In this document: positions 1 to 11,020 of the stretch, one piece after another
Layout of the letters: each line of letters opens with the position of its first letter
How positions within the stretch are numbered: position 1 is the stretch's first letter
DNA from: Varroa destructor
Lineage: Eukaryota > Arthropoda > Arachnida > Mesostigmata > Varroidae
DNA length: 64,000 nt
Assembly (NCBI RefSeq): GCF_002443255.2
Contig: NW_019211456.1
Coordinates: 26,657,341 to 26,721,340 of the forward strand
Direction of reading: 5' to 3'
Program-made: the position numbers and the translations under genes
The notes under the pieces: model-generated
Told to the model about the DNA's origin: nothing
The model's database searches: none
Seen by the model: only the letters and a program-made list of their open reading frames with translations

Positions 1-1427
1 GGGTTTTTTTTTTTAATTTATGGTGATATATATATTAGATTGTGAAGGGGTTGAACTTCCTAATTTTTCTTCAACCGGGGATAGGTGCGAGGAGGAATTT
101 GGGACTGGGTCCTACCTTCAATGGATTTACTAAGTTCAGAAATGATATTGCTGGCCTTCACAGACAACGCAATTCAGTCGATTTTCGAGAACCGAACTAA
201 GCCATTTTTGAAAGGGGATAACGCTTAGGTAAATGTAAATTTCCTTGCCAGTAAAGGTTAAAAGGAAAAGATATGCGAAACTAGGCTATTTTCTTTCTTT
301 AAAGCCTGAGGTAATAACACTGTCTTGTAATTCGAACAAAACGACGAAAACAGTTGAAGACACAGTAGAGCCTTCCAACACTAGATAACACTTAAAAATA
401 GATATTTAGAATTTTTCGTCCAGCCCAAATTACGAAAAGGAAGAGCTACTTTTTCTTTTTCTAAAAACATGCATTGGTATGCCTGTATTGAATTATTCGG
501 TAAAAAAAAATTTTCTCTAAATACGTATAGCAGTCCCTATAGGTAAACGTTTTATCGTGTGACGCTGTATGTTCGTGTTGGCACCAACAGTATACCTTAG
601 TCGCAAAAAAATTATATTTTATTCTATTATAATTATTGTTACTGTTCGCTAGACAGCCGTCTAGGCTAGCTAAATCCTTTCCATATTCAAACTGCAACAG
701 GAAACAGAGGAGGCCACGTAGGGGTATGCTGGTCAGGCAAGCGCAAACATGCTGCTCTCCGTAGAAACTTCATAGCGCTTTTCTGTTGTTGCATGTCAGA
801 TAGATTCTCCATTCTGCTCTCGTCCTACGGCCCTTTTCATAGAAACTCATCTTTCCGCTCGCCGGGATCGTGCTGGTCACGTGCTGACAACTACGCGGCC
901 AAGCCATACAGGGTGTTCAACAAATGATAGGAAGGTTTCAGTACGGTGGTGCCATATCTTACGTTCAACGTATAGAAATAGGTCGTCGCAGCTCATAACT
1001 AATTAGCTATAAATAATTAGAGAACGGTAATAATGAGGTTACGTCGATTTCAATAATCGAAACATAAATAGAGGCATGGAGATAAATGGCCATGAATAAT
1101 TTCCTTATTTCCTATAATACAATTTAATTGTAAAGTTGGTAAGTAATAATACAGTCTATAGCGAGGTGCCGACATTTGTTTTTCAACGGCTTGTCTAAAA
1201 AGTCGGAACCGATCTCCTGCAACACAAACGAAAATTGGTAGATTGGTTGTTTTGTATATATCCAGATGATTATACAATTATTATTGTTGGTAAAATGGTA
1301 ACAGTTTAGTTGCGTGTAGGTCTTGCGTAGCGAGACGAAACGATATCAGCTTGACACATTTGTCGGGTAACTATAATAGCCTAGTGGTAGCCTATTTGTC
1401 TACAAAAGCTAGGCACACGAAAATTGG
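1..1427. other. Unassigned AT-rich DNA
   Basis: Begins with an 11-T run. The open frames on the minus strand at 461-697 and 1050-1277 are chance-level. No RNA gene or recognised repeat. Confidence 0.6.
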
Positions 1428-1516
1428 TCCAGGTTAGGTATCAGGCCCCATTTCATGCTGGAAGCCAGCTGTCCAATACAATATTTGACGGCACCACAGA
1501 ACGTCTAAAATCGAAC
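1428..1516 (+). repeat. SINE-like repeat, family A, degraded copy
   Basis: The segment from TTTCATGCTGGAAGCCAGCT through GACGGCACCACAGAACGT matches the body of the better-preserved copies at 10905-11020 and 16531-16661 (shared TTTCGTGYTGGRAGCCAGCTGT and ACGGC-ACACC blocks). The B-box-like part at its left (AGGTTAGGTATCAGG) is badly decayed. I infer a non-functional fossil copy. Confidence 0.5.
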
Positions 1517-3172
1517 CACTTATCTATCTGTTGGAGCCTACAAAAAATAAGTAAACAAAGTTTATTGGGCTTGATCCGTCTACTAATACAGACCTAGATG
1601 TTTTGGTTTTCCTTTTCGTTGGCTTGTAGTTTTTGCTAAGGATACGCGGTATTGTGTCTGCTACGGTTTCGACCATTCGTCCAGTTCCTATACTTGTTTT
1701 TGGTTCACAACTACATCTTCAATGCTGTTTCTAGTTAGACTGTTCCCTAGTAGTAGGTTGAGTGAATATATATTATATCCGAATTGAATTAGCATTTGTG
1801 ACACGACCATCATCAATATTTCGTGGATTCTAAGAAACGGTAGCGAAGTTCCGCCATCATATTAACGGTTGGCTAGACATACACGTCCATGCAGCGGGCA
1901 TAATTTGCACGCGATATGGGACGTCCTGTTGAAGCCGTTGTTGAGTCTCAAAATGTGTAAAACGCAACGTTATCTTTGAAGTAAGTTGGAAAAAGTTATC
2001 CAGAAGAGGAAAGGGAGAGGTGTTCAACAGTTTTTGCTCGAGTCATTCAGCTAGTTCGAAGAACTATCAGTCGTCAAAAAAATTATTTGATTCTTTCACG
2101 TGATAACTCGGGGCTTTTGCTTCTAGCACATACTGGAACGAAAGAAAGAGCCTTGATTGTTTCAAACAGCCAAGTCTGAACTTCATCTAATAGAAGCTTT
2201 AATAGGAATTCTGCGCATCCTCACATACTTGAATATGACTCATCCAACAAATGCACCGTATTCTTTTTCGCTTTCTATAGCGTACGAACTTCTTTCAATT
2301 GTTCCAGCGACAAAAGTCCATAGGAGGCAGTGCTCTTTTATAAATTTAATTTGAGGAAACGTTTCAAAATGAATTAGCTAACGGTGGGATAGGCGTGCCT
2401 CGATAGGACAACTTGTAAGGCCATTTTGAAAGCGACACACTAGAAAACTTATAAGCAGGCCGAATAATATTACAGTAGAAGTGTGTAAAAAGCAAATATT
2501 GTTTATTTATTGTTTTACCAAAACCACATAGCGGCTGCATAGTAAGCTTTACGTATCATTAGTGAGCGGCAAGGAAGTTTCGACCTGGATGTTCCACCAC
2601 AGTGGTACATATGTTGCCAGCTTGCTTGTGCCTAGCTTTTTACTCGGTTAACGCCATTCTTACTCGTGTATTAGACTATTGCGCGTGAAGTCCAGCGGCG
2701 CAGTCCTTACCGTGTGATGGTTAATGTATGCCGTCCCATACGAGCGGTCTTGCAAAAAGTTCCGCCTTTCGCTTGACCTACCTCTCTTACACGAATGTGG
2801 TGTTTTCAGCGCGTGGCGACGACATAAGCGTCGGCCACACATTTTCGCTCGGTGAACCTCTAGAATGGTCGTAACTCCCGGCTGGGGCATTCATGCTTCA
2901 CCTTGATAACGTTACGATATCAGTCTGCAGCAAAACAATATCTTCGCCGTCAGTGCAATTCTACACAATTGATAAATTACTTATCGCACAATCTCGTACA
3001 ACGGAACCGATTTTCAAGACATGTTTATAGAACAATCCTGCAGCTTGAGGTGAATACTAAAATAGGCTCAACATATTCAAACGTCCTATACTTCCAGGCT
3101 TATATGTAATGCTCAAGGGGTTTGATTACATGCCCTTGAAACGCAACAAGTGCAACCACATATGTCCATTTT

Positions 3173-3201
3173 TTCGGAATATTATTCCGAAGTTTCGGAA
3201 T
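3173..3201. repeat. Three alternating copies of TTCGGAAT
   Basis: TTCGGAAT-ATT-ATTCCGAA-G-TTTCGGAAT: the middle inverted copy can pair with either neighbour, giving two mutually exclusive hairpins of 6-8 bp. Confidence 0.7.
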
Positions 3202-3393
3202 GTTATTATTGTCATTACTAGATTAATCGTACGGTTGATTAAAAACTCGTGATCAGCATTGTTCATAGCTATACAGACACATATTCCATTAGCTATTCTT
3301 CGGTGCATTGCTGTGACAATGTCCTGTCAGTACCCAAACGTACTCACCTGCAAAAACAGCAGGCCTTGTTTAAAAGACGACGATTCTCACCAC

Positions 3394-3412
3394 AGCGCCC
3401 ACTGGTGGCGCC
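3394..3412 (+). promoter_or_regulatory. GC-rich dyad resembling part of a CTCF site
   Basis: The sequence GCGCCCACTGGTGGCGCC is GC-rich in an AT-rich setting and nearly palindromic at its ends (GCGCC / GGCGC). Its right half, GGTGGCGC, matches the strongest part of the known CTCF consensus (AGGTGGCGC type), but the left half departs from it at about three positions. It could be a CTCF-like site, another palindromic factor site, or chance. Confidence 0.2.
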
Positions 3413-3831
3413 GTCTAACTATAAGCGCCCTATTTACTGACGATTCTTGCGGATGATTCAATCTGTTAACTGTTTATCAACAAGTTCACGCTGCAGACAG
3501 CAACCTTTACCTCTACTTCCAGCCTAAAAACGTCATCAAATAGACAATGGCTTTTGGCTACGCAAGGCGCTATGACGCATCACACCTATTCCCTTTCGTG
3601 AGGCTAAAATAGCAAAGATAATGACGACTATTATGAACACCGTCTGCTAGCAAAGTATTTCACGATTCGACCGGAGAAAGCTACCTGAAGTTGTTTCCGA
3701 AAATTCATCAAACGGTATAATACATAAACAACAGCACCACCGTCTCATTCTCACACGCGTCTTTAACACGTTTTCAACGAATATACTAGTTTCCCGTATG
3801 ACGCAATTGTTATAACTCGAGTAACTTATCT

Positions 3832-4041
3832 TCAATAGATCCAGTGTGACAATTGCGCGAACCTGTACAAGCTACTGAACAAGTATAGACTTTTGATCAG
3901 AGATTCGAATTTTTCGAAAGATTTTACCAAAATGATGACACTGGCTTCTACGATTTTGTAAACGTCTACATAAAATTGATTATCACTTAAATGTATTCCA
4001 CCCGGAAGGCCAGTGCAATTAAGTATGTGTACATACTCCAT
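3832..4041 (-). CDS. Possible downstream exon of the 4322-5155 gene (weak)
   Basis: This is a minus-strand open stretch about 280 bases downstream of the membrane-protein frame. It begins at an ATG at 4041 and has a coding-looking first half containing an N-glycosylation sequon (NCT) followed by LPGGIHLSDNQFYVDVYKIV. A GTAAAA, a weak donor-like motif, follows the part that looks most protein-like. The length is within chance expectation. I list it only because the neighbouring gene may be spliced at 4365 and would then need 3' exons here. It has no recognisable domain. Confidence 0.15.
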   Translation of the reverse strand: MEYVHILNCTGLPGGIHLSDNQFYVDVYKIVEASVIILVKSFEKFESLIKSLYLFSSLYRFAQLSHWIY

Positions 4042-4321
4042 GTCATAATTATGCTTTAACAGTTATCTTCTGTTGATACGTAGGCCACCTGGGAGACGAG
4101 CCAAAAGTTTGAGAAAACACAGGCTACGCTGTTTGAAGCGTGCTGTATCTTTAAGTAAATGGTTCTTCCTTTAGATCCAAATGCGAGTGACGGGAAATGA
4201 CTGAAAACGGCGAGATTATCGCAGAACAGGGTAATTATTAAGGTCAACTCACGCAATGGGAAGGTATCCGTGTTTCTGTTTCCCTTAGCTTGTACGGCAG
4301 TTACACATATACACTACAAAG

Positions 4322-5155
4322 CTATCGGAACTTCGAAAAAGGCGCGAAGCTCGGTGAGTACATACAAGATGAGCTTTTTTTCATTCTAGCGTCAGAAAAA
4401 CTTAAACCAATCGTCGAGACATTGATTGACAACTCCTTAGGGAAATCTTCGAAGCTTATATAGCCGCTGGATGGATTAGATGTAACGTTGGACCGTTTTC
4501 CAGTAAAGCGGTCGTGATATAGCAATAAACCACCTCGTGAGTCATAGATCCACATTGGTGAGTAAAGAACGGAATTACCATAACTTGGTAAGGCCGTAAG
4601 GTTCATCGGTATGATATCGAACCTGTTGAAGGCGAAATACTTACCGAGAGTTTCCGTGAGCGCGTGTTTTGATGCAAAACCTGAATTTGGTCCTTCGACA
4701 ACAAACACAAATGTGTCGTTGTAGCCAGGAATCTGAAGTATAATAGCGGTATCTCCACTATTGGGAGGTCGTTCAAAAACAAAAAACATCTTCGCTAGGA
4801 AGAACAACGTCTCTGAGAATTTTACCGATCGATCATTTGGCTGCACCTTCACCAGCCATGAATCTATGTGAAGATTGCGTTCAGGCGTCCAATGGTGACC
4901 GTCGATTGTATATATGCACTGACCAACATTCGAAATTGTATTAGTTTGTTGTGGCTTTGTTAGCATCCAGTACTTATTGACAGTTATCATTAACCCTAAA
5001 ACTGTCCACGAGCCGATTAAACCAACGAAGGCAAGTCCAATAACAAAAGGAACCCAGTATCCAGCGCAGAATTTTGATAGGACCCCTGAGCTTTCTTCGT
5101 TCACAGATCCACCTGAGGGGATAAGTGGTCGGTAAGTAGTCGTATTGCCGTCCAT
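4322..5155 (-). CDS. Uncharacterised single-pass membrane protein (277 aa)
   Basis: This is the only frame in the window whose length clearly exceeds chance. The start ATG sits in a good eukaryotic context (GACCATGG) and the frame ends in TAG. Residues 1-32 are polar and Ser/Thr/Gly-rich. Residues about 34-58 form one hydrophobic segment (VPFVIGLAFVGLIGSWTVLG and onward), with no cleavable signal before it, so a type II topology is inferred: short cytosolic tail and an extracellular or luminal C-terminal domain of about 215 residues. That domain has four N-glycosylation sequons (NDT, NLT, NVT, NVS) and few cysteines, with aromatic/beta-like stretches around IILQIPGYNDTFVFVVEG and GGLLLYHDRFTGKRS. 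I do not recognise the family and assign no function. A donor-like GTATGT lies inside the last codons (minus strand, 4365-4360), and the nearest AATAAA I see downstream is about 1.8 kb away (near 2510). The annotated C-terminus may therefore be intronic read-through, with further exons below 4300. Confidence 0.72.
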   Translation of the reverse strand: MDGNTTTYRPLIPSGGSVNEESSGVLSKFCAGYWVPFVIGLAFVGLIGSWTVLGLMITVNKYWMLTKPQQTNTISNVGQCIYTIDGHHWTPERNLHIDSWLVKVQPNDRSVKFSETLFFLAKMFFVFERPPNSGDTAIILQIPGYNDTFVFVVEGPNSGFASKHALTETLGKYFAFNRFDIIPMNLTALPSYGNSVLYSPMWIYDSRGGLLLYHDRFTGKRSNVTSNPSSGYISFEDFPKELSINVSTIGLSFSDARMKKSSSCMYSPSFAPFSKFR

Positions 5156-7130
5156 GGTCTTTCAGAGTTTGCTTCGTCTTCCTACGTTTTAATGTCCGTC
5201 CATAATCAAAGTGCACAGCAGTAGAAATCTGTTAGCTCAGTTAGCTCCATCTTAGGTACGATATGTGAAAATGAGCGAAATTAGAACTTCAACCAATTAA
5301 GTAGAGTTATACTAAAACCGTGGAATTGGAAAACTTCATACTAGGGTTCCTTGTAAATCGGCCAGGGGTTCCGCAACGGTAAACCCCAGCAAGGAATAGA
5401 ATTTAATTTCGTGTGACATATAGGCATTTCTCAACAACAGCTAATGTGAGCGCGTATTTTTATATTGGTGTGGCTATTTTTTCAGAAATACACCCACCTA
5501 ATCCCCTTTGTGACACTTGTAGCCAACAAGGAATATCTAGTCTTCGTCTTTAGCATAAACTGACTAGCATTTGCCTTAAGTCATCGACAAAAAAAATATT
5601 TAACATCGGTGAAGAATGAAGCACAAAACTGATTAGTAGGTTAGAATGCCTGTAAAAATGACGTTTTGTCATAAGACTTAAAATGCCTAAGGAAAATAAT
5701 GAAACTTTTGAGTAAACGAAACGACGGGGACAAGTGCAAGACCCAGTGGCGAGGAAATATTCACTTCAAAGAACAGCGAATACCGATCCCACAAGAAAAT
5801 GGGGTATCCGTTGTTGTCGACAACATGTTGCTTTCATACGTCAAAGATAAGAGGTAACTGAACAGCAGTAACTTCTTTTCTTATATGGTAACTTACTCTT
5901 TAATCGATCGATATAGGCCTATTCCAATCGTCAACCGTTAAAGCTTATCTGTTAACGAATTTATATGCTGAATATTCATAGGAAAAGCGGTCGGTTATCA
6001 TCGGCGTGACAAATGTTCAATATTATTATAGCCATGTGTATGTCATCCTTTACTATTTCTGTAAACGAATGTTTATATCTAGGTTACATTTTTTATTTCT
6101 ATATTAGTAAGCGACGAAATAAAGGACTGAACAGTAGCAGGAGGGCCTTAAATAATTAATTCTTGTATGCGCCGACACGTCCGTGACTCACTATAGGGGA
6201 TTTAATATATAGTTACGGATCACTAACTGTATACTCGCTGATACACAATACTAGATTAGTAATCTTTAAACTATTTGATCTAAATGTGTGACCCTTCGTG
6301 TAGGTTCGGTTTCGATCCTGTGCGGTGCTATCGGATTATAGGCACAAATTCGAGAGAAAAGCAGCAAACTAGATCTGGACCCCCTGGCCTTTCCTGATAT
6401 ATCGAAACATGAGCGGAACAAGTGCAGACGCGTTAGGCATGAGTGGGAGTAATCCGGTCCAGCTGCACTTCAAAAACTCAGTTTTCTATAAAACTAACTC
6501 GTTAGAAGACAATAAAGGCCAGACAAGGGGTTGTATTGTAGGCTTAGTAAATACACAGCTAATAAGGACAAATCGAACAATGTCATCAGTTCACTGAAAG
6601 TACCGCCCTATATCCTAAATATAGTCTATATGTACATCGATTACTATGGTAGGAATACTGAATATTGAACTAGGCTAGAAGAGTAAAGGACGCAATTCAC
6701 ATAAACATATGATCCATGATTCAAACGATATGTACTAAAGAGCATAAGTCCTGTTCAATGTTTGACAGTTGGTCAGCTTTCAAATTTACCTTTAAGCTGA
6801 TTTAATAATTGCTTCGATAATGGGGTCGTCATATAGATTGGTCCGCTTGGATTCGGTGCTTCCAGTTACATTAGGTAGCATTCTATTGTTTCGAGTCTTA
6901 CGCTTAGAGTCACCGTTAGGCACACAGCCGGGCCTCCGCATAGAACGAACTATGAATGCCCCCGCACTGGAATCTAGACGACCTGGTTCTATACTTTTTT
7001 TTTTGCAGGCAAACGAGTGAACTGCTGAGTTGTTACGAGGAGATGATTAATAATACCCAGGTGTTTTGAATTCGTCCAAAACTATTGTTAGATATTCCAT
7101 CAGACATTTGGCGAAAATAACTGTGTTCCT
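5156..7130. other. Region upstream of the membrane-protein gene
   Basis: Should include the promoter and any 5'UTR of the minus-strand gene just above 5155. I see no clear TATA box or initiator. A possible branch point and acceptor (CTAAC...GCTAACAG, minus, near 5230) could mark a 5'UTR intron. The frames at 6409-6597 and 6820-7020 are chance-level. Confidence 0.5.
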
Positions 7131-7206
7131 GTTCGGATTCGAACCCAGATCACCATGTCCTCGCTGAAGTTTAGCAGGCAAGCACGCTGCCCATGATGTC
7201 ACCGCC
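7131..7206 (-). repeat. tRNA-derived SINE head (tRNA-like relic)
   Basis: Read on the minus strand, this has a decayed A box (ATCATGGGCAGCGTG), an anticodon-arm-like CTTGCCTGCTAAACTT, and a perfect B box GGTTCGAATCC (plus 7135-7145). Acceptor and D stems do not pair well, so it is not a functional tRNA gene. The GCTAA in the anticodon-loop position recalls a GCT (serine-type) tRNA, but that is only suggestive. It lies directly 3' (minus strand) of a family A body at 7240-7312. Confidence 0.55.
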
Positions 7207-7239
7207 ATTGCCAGCTCAATAGTAGCTAAATTAGATGCT

Positions 7240-7312
7240 TACAGTCTTACATCTTGCAGTGCCGTAAGGCATTACACAGCTGGTCCCAATACGAGACCCC
7301 TAGATCACCGTG
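7240..7312 (-). repeat. SINE-like repeat, family A body, minus strand
   Basis: On the minus strand this reads GTGATCTAGG, then CTCGTATTGGGACCAGCTGT, then GCCTTACGGCACTGCAAG. This parallels the copies at 10.9 and 16.5 kb (GTGGTCTAGG; TTTCGTGTTGGGAGCCAGCT; GGCTTAACGGCGACACC). The B box and the following 20 or so bases are missing, suggesting an internal deletion. Confidence 0.45.
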
Positions 7313-10300
7313 AATAATATTACCTGTTGCAGTTTACCTGGTTTCAGCAACTCCTCGAGTTCTAACTTGGCCAATACCACACCTATTAGCTCGTTATCAA
7401 CGATGGGTTCGGCGTATTTGATTGACTTTCAAAAAGGAAAGAGCTGCTGTGTCTTAATAAACCAAAACGCACAATATAGGAGAAACGAGCAATGAAAAAA
7501 CGAATTTTCAATTTGAGTACATACTTGTATGTATACTAAATTGTAAACGTTAGCTAAAATCAGCTTAATATGATTATTAGGTCATGCTAGAAGCACTCGA
7601 TGCACACAACGATGCAGTAACAAGGATTTCCATTGTTTAAAACTGTTCCGCTTCAGCATGGAATAACTTTTCGGTTAAACGTATAGTAGGAGTATTTTAA
7701 CGAGAAAAGACTAGAAGACAACGAGAAACAATCACTTAATTAATGTACGCGTACGTACACGCTAGAAAATATCACTATTTTCATACAACGATTACGTTTT
7801 CTTAATGCGGACGCTGTAATTTGCCGACACGTGGTGCAGTTATGTCTCGTACGATGAGATACTGTTTATTGATTACAACGACAAACAGGTCAAACAATCA
7901 ACAACGCTAGCCATTATCAGTCACTAGAGCTATAAACATTTCCTATCGTAGGCTGTTATCACAGTAGTATATCGCTTTTAATTAGTCTCCTTTGGTTCGG
8001 TTGAACCAAGCAAGTAGTTAGAAAATCATGATCAGTTGATTGCCTAACCTGTAAAATCCGGCCTGGCTTCAAACTTCACAAGGATGCACTTGAATGTTCG
8101 AAGAGCATCTGTTTAATAACTTGCTCGAAAAGATCGCCTACTGAGAAAGGATACAGCTGGTACGTGCACATCAGGGTGGACACGTGTAACGATCATTCGC
8201 TTCTCAAGTTATTTGGTCAAGTTATACGGTATCGATTGTATAATATATAATTCGCTCTCTAGAACAGGATGATTATGTACTTTGTGCCCTGTTAGCAGAC
8301 GTGACGTCGCAGCACAATAGTTGCTAGGTTTAAAATCACTAGATGGGAGTTGTACCTGTGTAATTGACTAAAGGTGGTACTGCCCATGTCACATTGTCTG
8401 GTGCTAATTTATCTACGTATTAGACATTCATTTTCAGGAAGAACTCTACTTTCGGGTCAATAATCAAAACAGATTGGTCTAAAGGAGAAAGCTTAGTGAA
8501 CTATGGGTCGAAGGTTCTCATTGAGACAGGAATAGCGCTAGGTCTCTTCTTTAAAGGTAATCAATCGACAAGGCTATAAATCTGCTTCAGTTAGCAAAAG
8601 ACCCCCTACTGCTTAAGAAGAAGCCGCTGACGATCACTAACTAACTTTCATGTTATGAAATTTTCATTCTAAGTAAGTTGAGACGTACGACACGTGTGAC
8701 TACCACCAATGGGCACAATAAAAAACATGTCAGACATTTTTTACGGTGGTCATATTAGACACTACTTAAATGATAGGCTCCCCAATGTTTTTTATATCTT
8801 TACATATATATATGTATAATTTATTTTTACTTTCGTGATACGCATTTTTACTGATATGGTGATGGGATATTTCAGAAAGTCGGGCGACAGGATGTTGCTT
8901 TGCGATAATATTGACGATTGCCGACAATATTTTTTTGCCATTTGTTGCAGTGGCAAGATTCCCAACTTATTTATGAATGAAGATAATCGATTGTGGTAGT
9001 TGCAACAAAGCAGTTAAACGCCTGTTCTTAGCTCAATCGCAACGGACAAACAAGATCGAACGGTTGAGATATTCCAGTAGGCCTTGAAGGCCGAGAGCCG
9101 TAGGCAGGGTGCATTCATCGAAGGCGGACTCGCCTGAAAATGGCGTTGCGCCACGTACGGGCACGAGGCTCTGTAGTAGTACCGAAAATAATCCTCATTA
9201 TGATACATTGAACGGTATTCAACTTTCACATATGAGGCTACAAAGTGGGGCCGGTCGATGCCTCCATTTTCGAGACAGAACTAAGTGGCTCACTCCCAAC
9301 CGCACCTCTACATCACGTGAAGTAGTTTTTGAAAGCCTGAAGTCTTTCGCATACATCAAAGTACTGATCTATCGCCATGATGACTATTCTATACTTCGTT
9401 GGCCTGCTTTTTTTCTTCGGAGTTGCCTTCTACTTGTATATAGAGAGGAACTCATCATGTTCGATACATCTTTAACAAGAAATGCGGACGCGGTACCGCA
9501 ATGTTTGCCAAATTGGTCTAGTCAAAAAATAGACGTATTGGAAATGCTACACTGTTTTTAATTGAAAATGGAAACTGAGACTGCTAAAAAGATGAAAGCA
9601 GTAGCGACAACGAGTTACTAGATAGCAACAATAGCGCTATGTTCATTTTATTCGTTTTCGGTTGTTTTCATAAAAGCGAAGAAGTATTCATGTTGAGAAC
9701 CGCCAAATGCAGAATTTTCCTTTACCGATGCTGTTTAAGAAGTACACAATGATTTGGCTGTTTGGTGGTAATCGATCGTGCGTGAGTACGCGTGGATCAT
9801 ACTGGATCGAAGCGTTATATAATGTCAAAGCCTTGTGTTGTCAAAATATGCACAGGATTAAGTTGCTGCGCCTGCCCTTTCGATATCACGATCATACAGT
9901 TAATCTGCACATATGCTAGTATACAACTGATATTTATTGCGGAGAAGGTTTTAGGCTTTGACCTTTTATCGTTTACGTTTTTAACTGCTCGACTACAACA
10001 TAGCGGTAAAGAGAGTGAAGATTATACAACCGTTAGTTCGCACGTGGTTAAAGTATAAGAGCTTTGGCTGCCAAGACACTTATGGTCAGTCTCCTGTCCA
10101 GGCTGCCAAATCCTTTAGAACCGGGGGTAGCAGCGGCTGGAGAACAAATCGTTGAAAGTAAATTGTTAAATCGAGGCGGAGGTCGATTAAGTTGTATGAT
10201 TATCTTGCGGCGGAACGTTTGTATTTTAAGAGAGTAAGATAACTATTTGTTATTGCAGCTGTTGTGAGGTATGATTGGTAAATGGCGTATGCATACGTGT

Positions 10301-10904
10301 GCGTGTGCGTAGGCCTGGTCCTAAAAACCGAATAGCAGCTCCTGGTTCGGCAAAATAGAACGGACATTGTCCGTACGTCCTGCAAACATCTAAGCCTCTA
10401 GTAATCGATTCCCTGGTATAATGTGGACACTGTTGGTAAGAGGGGATTGACTCAAACAAACGATAGCTGGTTACGTAGGAGGCGTTTTTGATGTCGACCT
10501 CAAGGTGGACTCTGACACAGGACTTAATTGTAACGATAATTGGGTAAAACTAGGCCGAGATCCAGAAACATAAGACATTGGTTTGCCTGTATGTCGTCAA
10601 CGTCCCACTGGGATTTTTGTCACCGAATGCTCGGAGTACGGACATTACCTTAGGCACTCAAATCCTATACCAAAATTGACCTCGAAATCAATATCAGGAA
10701 TGCCCCCTACCAAGTAAATAGTCATCGTTCATTCGAGGTCGTTCCACCATCGCTGAGCAGCGTTCACGTCACAATCTGACTTCTCCACTAGCAGGACACT
10801 TCGTTGTTTGAAAAAAAAACTAATGTTTTGTTCGATCGAGCTAATTAGGATGTATATACACATATAAGAATACAAAGTTTCAAGTAAACTAGGTATACAT
10901 ATTC
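7313..10904. other. Unassigned DNA around the P450-like fragment
   Basis: Mostly AT-rich with nothing recognised. A GC-richer stretch at about 9050-9320 underlies the 150-codon plus frame 9109-9561, near the longest expected by chance and without a known motif. Confidence 0.5.
9377..9521 (+). pseudogene. Cytochrome P450 N-terminus-like fragment (weak)
   Basis: An ATG pair at 9377-9382 in good context (CGCCATGATG) opens a hydrophobic anchor, MMTILYFVGLLFFFGVAFYL, followed by Y-I-E-R-N. This is the composition and length typical of microsomal P450 N-termini. The frame stops at 9475. In the next frame, starting at 9465, YIFNKKCGRG follows at about the place where P450s carry a 'F-W-K-K-R-G-V-P-G-P' hinge. 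I infer a possible first-exon relic broken by one frameshift. No downstream P450 motif (I-helix, ExxR, heme-binding Cys) was seen, so chance is a serious alternative. Confidence 0.15.
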
Positions 10905-11020
10905 ATAGGTGGTCTAGGTTCGAACCCGGGCATAGACAGACCTGACTTTGTGCTGGGAGCCAGCCGTCTTCTGGAATGGCTAACGGCAATACCGTATGCA
11001 AAATTCGAAACATAGAAGTA
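10905..11020 (+). repeat. SINE-like repeat, family A, well-preserved copy
   Basis: Contains a perfect Pol III B-box sequence GGTTCGAACC at 10917-10926, followed by CGGGCATAGACAGACCTG, GTGCTGGGAGCCAGC, GGCTAACGGCAATACC and CGAAACATAGAAGT. By eye about three quarters of the bases match the copy at 16531-16661 over roughly 105 bases. I infer a tRNA-related SINE, probably mobilised in trans by a LINE. No clear A box lies upstream and no target-site duplication was seen. Confidence 0.65.

Larger units (their letters stand above)
1517..3831. other. Unassigned DNA, one GC-richer patch
   Basis: The patch at about 2640-2900 contains an acceptor-like GTGGTGTTTTCAG (plus, ending near 2801) but no convincing exon after it. 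The rest holds only short chance frames, the TTCGGAAT cluster and the dyad at 3394. Confidence 0.5.

Noticed and set aside
6409..6597. Plus frame beginning M-S-G-T-S-A-D-A-L, like the start of anhydro-N-acetylmuramic acid kinase.
   Set aside because: The similarity ends after about nine residues, the frame is only 62 codons, and nothing else of that enzyme follows. Coincidence.
7131..7206. A functional tRNA gene.
   Set aside because: The B box is perfect but the A box is decayed and the acceptor and D stems do not pair; treated as a SINE relic.
9109..9561. 150-codon plus frame.
   Set aside because: Near the longest expected by chance here, its first part lies in a GC-richer stretch, no motif is recognised, and no splice or start context supports it.
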